NCBI GenBank assembly: GCA_905201895.1
Contig: CAJKPX010000077.1
Coordinates: forward strand, 1 to 9,810
Reading direction: 5' to 3'
Source: an uncultured Eubacteriales bacterium
Lineage (GTDB): Bacteria; Bacillota; Clostridia; Oscillospirales; CAG-272
Length of the DNA stretch: 9,810 bases
Shown: in pieces, positions 7,034-9,810 of the stretch
Numbering within the stretch: the stretch's first letter is position 1
Layout: the number at the start of each line of letters is the position of its first letter
The notes under the pieces: model-generated
Told to the model about the DNA's origin: nothing
Seen by the model: the letters and a program-made list of their open reading frames with translations, nothing else
The model's database searches: none
Program-made: the position numbers and the translations under genes

Positions 7034-7528
7034 TTATCGTAAGCTTTCCCGATATGCATAAAATCCGTCACGGATCTCATATAAATCATCCTGATTCAAC
7101 CAGCCATTCTCATATGCCTCGGAAACGGTGTAAATTTTCCCGAATCTCCAAACCTTGAGAGTGTGCGAATCCGAGTATGAAAACCGTACACCGCCGATAG
7201 TTTCCTTTGTAACTACCTGCATATAACCAAAAGCAGGCGAATCCACAAAAACGGGAACACATCCGTTATAATACCCACCGCAATATGAGATGGTCACATC
7301 CGTTGCAGAACAGGAAGAACCGTAACGTGCATAATGTGCTGCATAATCGCGCTTGATCGTATTCAAAAGTCTTGCACTCGGCGTCCCGTCGGCATCAAAG
7401 GGCATGATGTAGCCGCCCGCATAGAGCAGAATGGGTGTCAAAATTGCCAGTACAAGCACCACCGCCGCCACGATTACGATCACGCGCGTGCGCTTATTGG
7501 CAAATAAAGTTGAAATTTTCATAATCAT
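7034..7528 (-). CDS. Membrane-anchored small protein of unknown function, copy A (164 aa)
   Basis: Tandem paralog of the gene at 6529-6993. It has the same start region (MIMKIS), the same single transmembrane segment (about residues 16-40) and the same juxtamembrane stretch PFDADGTPSARLLNTIKRD. The outer domain then diverges strongly, but keeps GGYYNGCVP, VWRFGKIY, SEAYENGWL and a C-terminal DL..IRD. Two Cys in the central part (SSCS and SYCGG) plus NGCVP could form a disulphide outside the cell; this is inference. AGGAGG is 5 bases upstream of ATG 7528. It is the first clear gene of the operon driven by the promoter at 7688-7716. Its base composition is more AT-rich than that of the ABC and manA genes. 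Function unknown. Confidence 0.86.
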   Translation of the reverse strand: MIMKISTLFANKRTRVIVIVAAVVLVLAILTPILLYAGGYIMPFDADGTPSARLLNTIKRDYAAHYARYGSSCSATDVTISYCGGYYNGCVPVFVDSPAFGYMQVVTKETIGGVRFSYSDSHTLKVWRFGKIYTVSEAYENGWLNQDDLYEIRDGFYAYRESLR

Positions 7529-7541
7529 TCAATCCTCCTGT
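7345..7541 (-). repeat. Duplicated 197-bp block, copy A (5' end of the 164-aa gene)
   Basis: Partner of 6810-7006. Most of the 9 differences fall at third codon positions; the clear amino-acid change is A to T at residue 7. This points either to recent duplication of the anchor module or to gene conversion between the two copies. Confidence 0.93.
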
Positions 7542-7546
7542 TTCTA

Positions 7547-7642
7547 TCAATTTGTTTGTTTCGGATCATCCGTGATCCATTCATTTGCCCATCGGTCGAT
7601 CGCTCCTTTCCGCAAAACACATCTTGATTGCCACGGAGTCAT
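7547..7642 (-). CDS. Possible 31-residue small protein in the operon leader
   Basis: A 32-codon frame (31 residues plus TGA) starts MTPWQSRCVLRKG, continues AIDRWANEW and ends near DDPKQTN. It lies between the promoter (7688-7716) and the first paralog, ending 18 bases before that gene's ATG. The residue mix is protein-like (W, R, D and E, no low complexity). The start has only a weak AGAAGA-type site. I do not recognise it. It could be a genuine small gene, a leader peptide or chance: this stretch is too short for codon statistics. Confidence 0.33.
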   Translation of the reverse strand: MTPWQSRCVLRKGAIDRWANEWITDDPKQTN

Positions 7643-7687
7643 TTCTTCTGGGTTGGTTCGGTCTTTTTTATAACTGTTTGCATAATC

Positions 7688-7716
7688 ATTTTAACACATT
7701 TTGGTGAAAATGTCAA
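7688..7716 (-). promoter_or_regulatory. Sigma-A promoter of the small-protein operon
   Basis: On the minus strand, TTGACA (7716-7711) and TAAAAT (7693-7688) are separated by 17 bases. A TG dinucleotide one base before the -10 box gives it an extended character. The predicted start near 7681 leaves a leader of about 150 bases before ATG 7528. The stretch 7721-7920, between this and the divergent promoter, shows no gene; it has only two weakly similar CATTCGAC blocks 50 bases apart (7734 and 7784). Confidence 0.8.
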
Positions 7717-7920
7717 TAGTAGTCTTTCAACCACATTCGACACCCCTCCAAATGACACGCGGTGATCTTATTTTTTCAAGCGTCATTCGACGCCCTCGCA
7801 CCTTCTCTCGGGCACTCCACCGCATAACCGTCTCGCTTTTCGGGAAAAATCAAAATAAAAAGGGCTTGCCCGATCGCTCCCCGTCGCACCGCTTCTCCTC
7901 TGTCCCCGAAATCTTCAAAA

Positions 7921-7943
7921 AAGGTGTTGACAAGTTAACATCT
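7921..7943 (+). promoter_or_regulatory. Operator-like repeat, copy 1, overlapping the -35 box
   Basis: The core TGTTGACAAGTTAACA (7925-7940) is an imperfect dyad (TGTTGAC against GTTAACA, 6 of 7 paired). It overlaps the -35 hexamer of the acyl-ligase promoter. The 23-base unit matches 7960-7982 at 19 positions. A transcription-factor site is inferred; TetR- or GntR-type repressors use dyads of this size, but I cannot assign a family. Confidence 0.65.
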
Positions 7944-7955
7944 TTGTGGTATAAT
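7927..7955 (+). promoter_or_regulatory. Perfect consensus promoter of the acyl-ligase gene
   Basis: TTGACA (7927-7932), 17 bases, then TATAAT (7950-7955). Both hexamers match the sigma-A consensus at all positions. Transcription should begin near 7962, giving a leader of about 62 bases. Such a strong promoter inside a repeated dyad suggests repression by a regulator. Confidence 0.92.
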
Positions 7956-7959
7956 ATGC

Positions 7960-7982
7960 AAGATGTTCACAGGTTAACATAT
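7960..7982 (+). promoter_or_regulatory. Operator-like repeat, copy 2, at the transcription start
   Basis: The core TGTTCACAGGTTAACA (7964-7979) repeats copy 1 in the same orientation, 39 bases downstream. It covers the predicted transcription start and early transcribed bases. The two copies therefore flank the -10 box. Confidence 0.65.
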
Positions 7983-7997
7983 ATAATTGCAAGAAAA

Positions 7998-8027
7998 ATG
8001 AAAGGAGCCAAACGGCTATCCATATGA
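7998..8027 (+). other. Possible 9-codon leader ORF overlapping the acyl-ligase start
   Basis: ATG at 7998 opens MKGAKRLSI and stops at TGA 8025-8027, overlapping the downstream ATG (8024) as ATGA. The only good ribosome site, AAAGGAG (8001-8007), is 16 bases from ATG 8024, longer than usual. A small stem (AGCC/GGCT, 8006-8017) could shorten this distance. Translation of the leader is not shown: its own upstream site is weak. Confidence 0.25.
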
Positions 8028-9736
8028 ACATGAAAAAGCTTCCTATCTACGATTCCACGCAATACGCCAATCTGCGCGAGATGATCGAGGATTGCGCCAT
8101 CCGCTATTCCGATCGCAACGCCTTTTCCTACCGCAACCGCCCGAGCGATCCCTCCCCCGTTCGCGTCCCCTTCCCCACCTTCCGCGACGATATTCGTGCG
8201 CTCGGCTCCGAGCTGCTCGCACGCGGCATGAAAGGGCGACACGTTGCCGTGATCGGCAAGCTGACTTATCCCTGGGTGTGCACCTTTTTTTCGCTGCTCT
8301 CGATCGGTGCGGTGGTGGTGCCGCTCGACCGCGATTGGCACGCCGAGGAGCTTGCAAAAACCGCACGTCACGCCGACTGCGAATTTCTCTTTTTTGAGCC
8401 CGCGCTCGCAGACAAGGCAGACGAGGTATCGCGTACGCTCGAAATCGGAGACGGCGCACGCTTTGCCCTGTCGCTCTCCGAGGAGGGAGAGCAGGAAAGT
8501 GTGGCGACCCTGCTCTCGCGCGGTCGCGAGCGCCTTGACGAGGGAGATCGCTCCTATTTTGAAAATCCGCTCAAGCCCGACGAGCTCTCGACCCTGATCT
8601 TCACCTCGGGCACAACGGGTAGCGGCAAGGGCGTAATGCTCACGCAAAACGGACTGATGGCAGACCTCTACGCAGGTCTGCGTCGCGTGAGTCTCTCTCG
8701 CAAAACGATTGCCGTTCTGCCGCCCCACCACACCTACGGCTGCAACGTGGGTCTTGTAGCACACGTGGCGGCGGGCTGCGAGGTCTATCTCTCGGACGGT
8801 CTGCGCCACATCCAGCGCGAGCTGCGCGAGGAGCAGCCCGAGCATCTGACGCTGGTGCCGCTTTTTGTGGAGACCTTTTACCGTCGCATCCTCTCCACCG
8901 CAAAGGACCAAGGCAAGGACAAGCTGCTTCGCCGCATGATGAAAATGAGCAACACAATGCGAAAGATCGGCATCGACGCGCGTCGCTCGATCTTTTCCTC
9001 GGTGCTCGCAAGCTTTGGCGGCAAGCTGCGCCTTGTAATCAGCGGCGGGGCACCGATCAGCCGCGAAATTCTCGACACCTTCGACGCAATTGGCGTAACC
9101 GTGATCAACGGCTACGGCATCACCGAGTGCTCGCCGCTCATTTCGGTCACGCATCAGCTCGCTCCCATCTCGGGCAGCGTGGGAAAGCCCCTCTCCTGCA
9201 ACAAGGTGCGTCTGCGTGAGCCCAATGCCGAGGGCGAGGGCGAAATCTGCGTGCGCGGTGCCAACGTGATGCTGGGCTACTACAAGAACCCCGATGCCAC
9301 CGAGCGCGCCTTTGACGAGGACGGCTATTTCCGCACGGGAGATTTTGGAAAATTCGACAAGGACGGCAATCTCTATATCACGGGCAGACTCAAAAACCTC
9401 ATCATCCTCTCCAACGGCAAAAATGTTTACCCCGAGGAGATCGAAAAGGACTTTCTCTCCTCGCCCGCCGTGCTGGAGATCGTGGTCTATGAGGGTCAGA
9501 GCCGTCGCGGTGTTGAGCAGAACGCCATCGTTGCCGAAATCTACCCCAACCGCGACTATCTTTCCAAGATCGGCGTGGAGGACGAGCAGGCATATTTCCG
9601 CGAAGCGATCGAGCGCTACAACAAAACCGCCGTCGCCTACAAAAAAATCGGTCGTCTTAAGCTCCGCCGCGAGGAATTCCCCAAAAATACTCTGCGCAAA
9701 ATCCTGCGCTACCGCCTCGACATGACGATTGATTGA
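8024..9736 (+). CDS. AMP-forming acyl-CoA synthetase/ligase family protein (570 aa)
   Basis: Member of the ANL adenylating superfamily, most like long-chain fatty-acyl-CoA synthetases: carboxylate + ATP + CoA to acyl-CoA + AMP + PPi, cytoplasmic or membrane-associated. Visible motifs are the phosphate loop TSGTTGSGKG (194-203), LPPHHTYG (232-239), GYGITE (363-368), TGD (438-440), GRLKNLI (454-460) and the C-terminal catalytic Lys, probably K559 in NTLRKILR. The phosphate loop has Gly where Pro is usual (SGTTGxPKG), and the last motif has RK instead of GK. The length is normal for the long-chain group. ATG 8024 is chosen as the first start of the frame after AAAGGAG, although that site is 16 bases away; ATG 8030 is possible. 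It stands alone, divergent from the small-protein operon, under a perfect promoter flanked by two dyads, so it is probably a regulated single-gene unit. Chain-length preference, or transfer to an acyl carrier protein instead of CoA, cannot be told. Confidence 0.92.
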   Translation: MNMKKLPIYDSTQYANLREMIEDCAIRYSDRNAFSYRNRPSDPSPVRVPFPTFRDDIRALGSELLARGMKGRHVAVIGKLTYPWVCTFFSLLSIGAVVVPLDRDWHAEELAKTARHADCEFLFFEPALADKADEVSRTLEIGDGARFALSLSEEGEQESVATLLSRGRERLDEGDRSYFENPLKPDELSTLIFTSGTTGSGKGVMLTQNGLMADLYAGLRRVSLSRKTIAVLPPHHTYGCNVGLVAHVAAGCEVYLSDGLRHIQRELREEQPEHLTLVPLFVETFYRRILSTAKDQGKDKLLRRMMKMSNTMRKIGIDARRSIFSSVLASFGGKLRLVISGGAPISREILDTFDAIGVTVINGYGITECSPLISVTHQLAPISGSVGKPLSCNKVRLREPNAEGEGEICVRGANVMLGYYKNPDATERAFDEDGYFRTGDFGKFDKDGNLYITGRLKNLIILSNGKNVYPEEIEKDFLSSPAVLEIVVYEGQSRRGVEQNAIVAEIYPNRDYLSKIGVEDEQAYFREAIERYNKTAVAYKKIGRLKLRREEFPKNTLRKILRYRLDMTID

Positions 9737-9754
9737 GGAGAGTGGCAGAGAATT

Positions 9755-9807
9755 GCAGGGAGGGGGAGGAAAGCTTTTTGAAAAAAAGCTTTCCTCCCCC
9801 TCCCTGC
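9755..9807 (+). repeat. Long perfect hairpin element downstream of the acyl-ligase gene
   Basis: Positions 9755-9779 and 9783-9807 are exact reverse complements: 25-bp arms and a 3-base centre. It begins 18 bases after the stop codon, with TGCAGGGAGGGGGAGG in the sense of the gene. An internal AAGCTTTTT run lies near the centre. It is the same type as the element at 106-151. The window ends too soon to see whether a T-run follows. A 3'-end RNA structure or a small mobile palindrome are both possible. Confidence 0.9.
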
Positions 9808-9810
9808 ACC

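Noticed and set aside
7734..7798. Two CATTCGAC-containing blocks 50 bases apart in the divergent intergenic region
   Set aside because: Only about 8 bases match exactly, with no dyad or promoter relation; two copies this short may be chance.
7967..9154. Minus-strand 395-codon open frame opposite the acyl ligase
   Set aside because: Its end lies in the promoter/leader of the real gene and its sequence is not protein-like; the plus strand carries all ANL motifs.

Overview
The window looks like chromosomal DNA from a Clostridia-type Firmicute, probably an uncultured gut lineage; this is inferred, not shown. The grounds are strong AGGAGG-like ribosome binding sites, sigma-A promoters with near-consensus -35/-10 boxes, an ABC exporter pair of a type common in Clostridia, and short intergenic regions. 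Gene bodies are fairly GC-rich, and promoters and one small-protein operon are visibly more AT-rich.

Layout: (1) Positions 1-166 hold no recognisable gene but carry a long hairpin element. (2) A minus-strand pair, manA (1187-2158) then a calcineurin-like metallophosphoesterase (167-1165), reads from a consensus promoter at 2196-2224. (3) A minus-strand operon of two overlapping ABC exporter half-transporters (5959 down to 2317) has the asymmetric ATPase-site residues of heterodimeric exporters, its own extended -10 promoter, and a hairpin terminator. (4) A minus-strand AT-richer operon (about 7716 down to 6118) has a consensus promoter, a possible 31-codon ORF, two tandem paralogous membrane-anchored proteins of unknown function, and a secreted FG-GAP-like protein whose signal peptide and body lie in different frames, followed by a strong terminator. 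(5) On the plus strand, a 570-residue AMP-forming acyl-CoA synthetase-like protein (8024-9736) is driven by a perfect TTGACA-17-TATAAT promoter bracketed by two copies of a 23-bp operator-like repeat. It is followed by a second long hairpin of the same family as the one at 1-166.

The first three gene groups are ordinary housekeeping or transport functions: mannose-6-phosphate/fructose-6-phosphate interconversion, a phosphoesterase of unknown substrate, drug/lipid-type export, and acyl activation. The least explained parts are the small envelope/secreted protein operon, whose paralogs share a near-identical anchor but have divergent outer domains, the dual operator at the acyl-ligase promoter, and the paired 3'-end hairpins. 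No RNA genes, CRISPR arrays, transposases or phage genes were seen.
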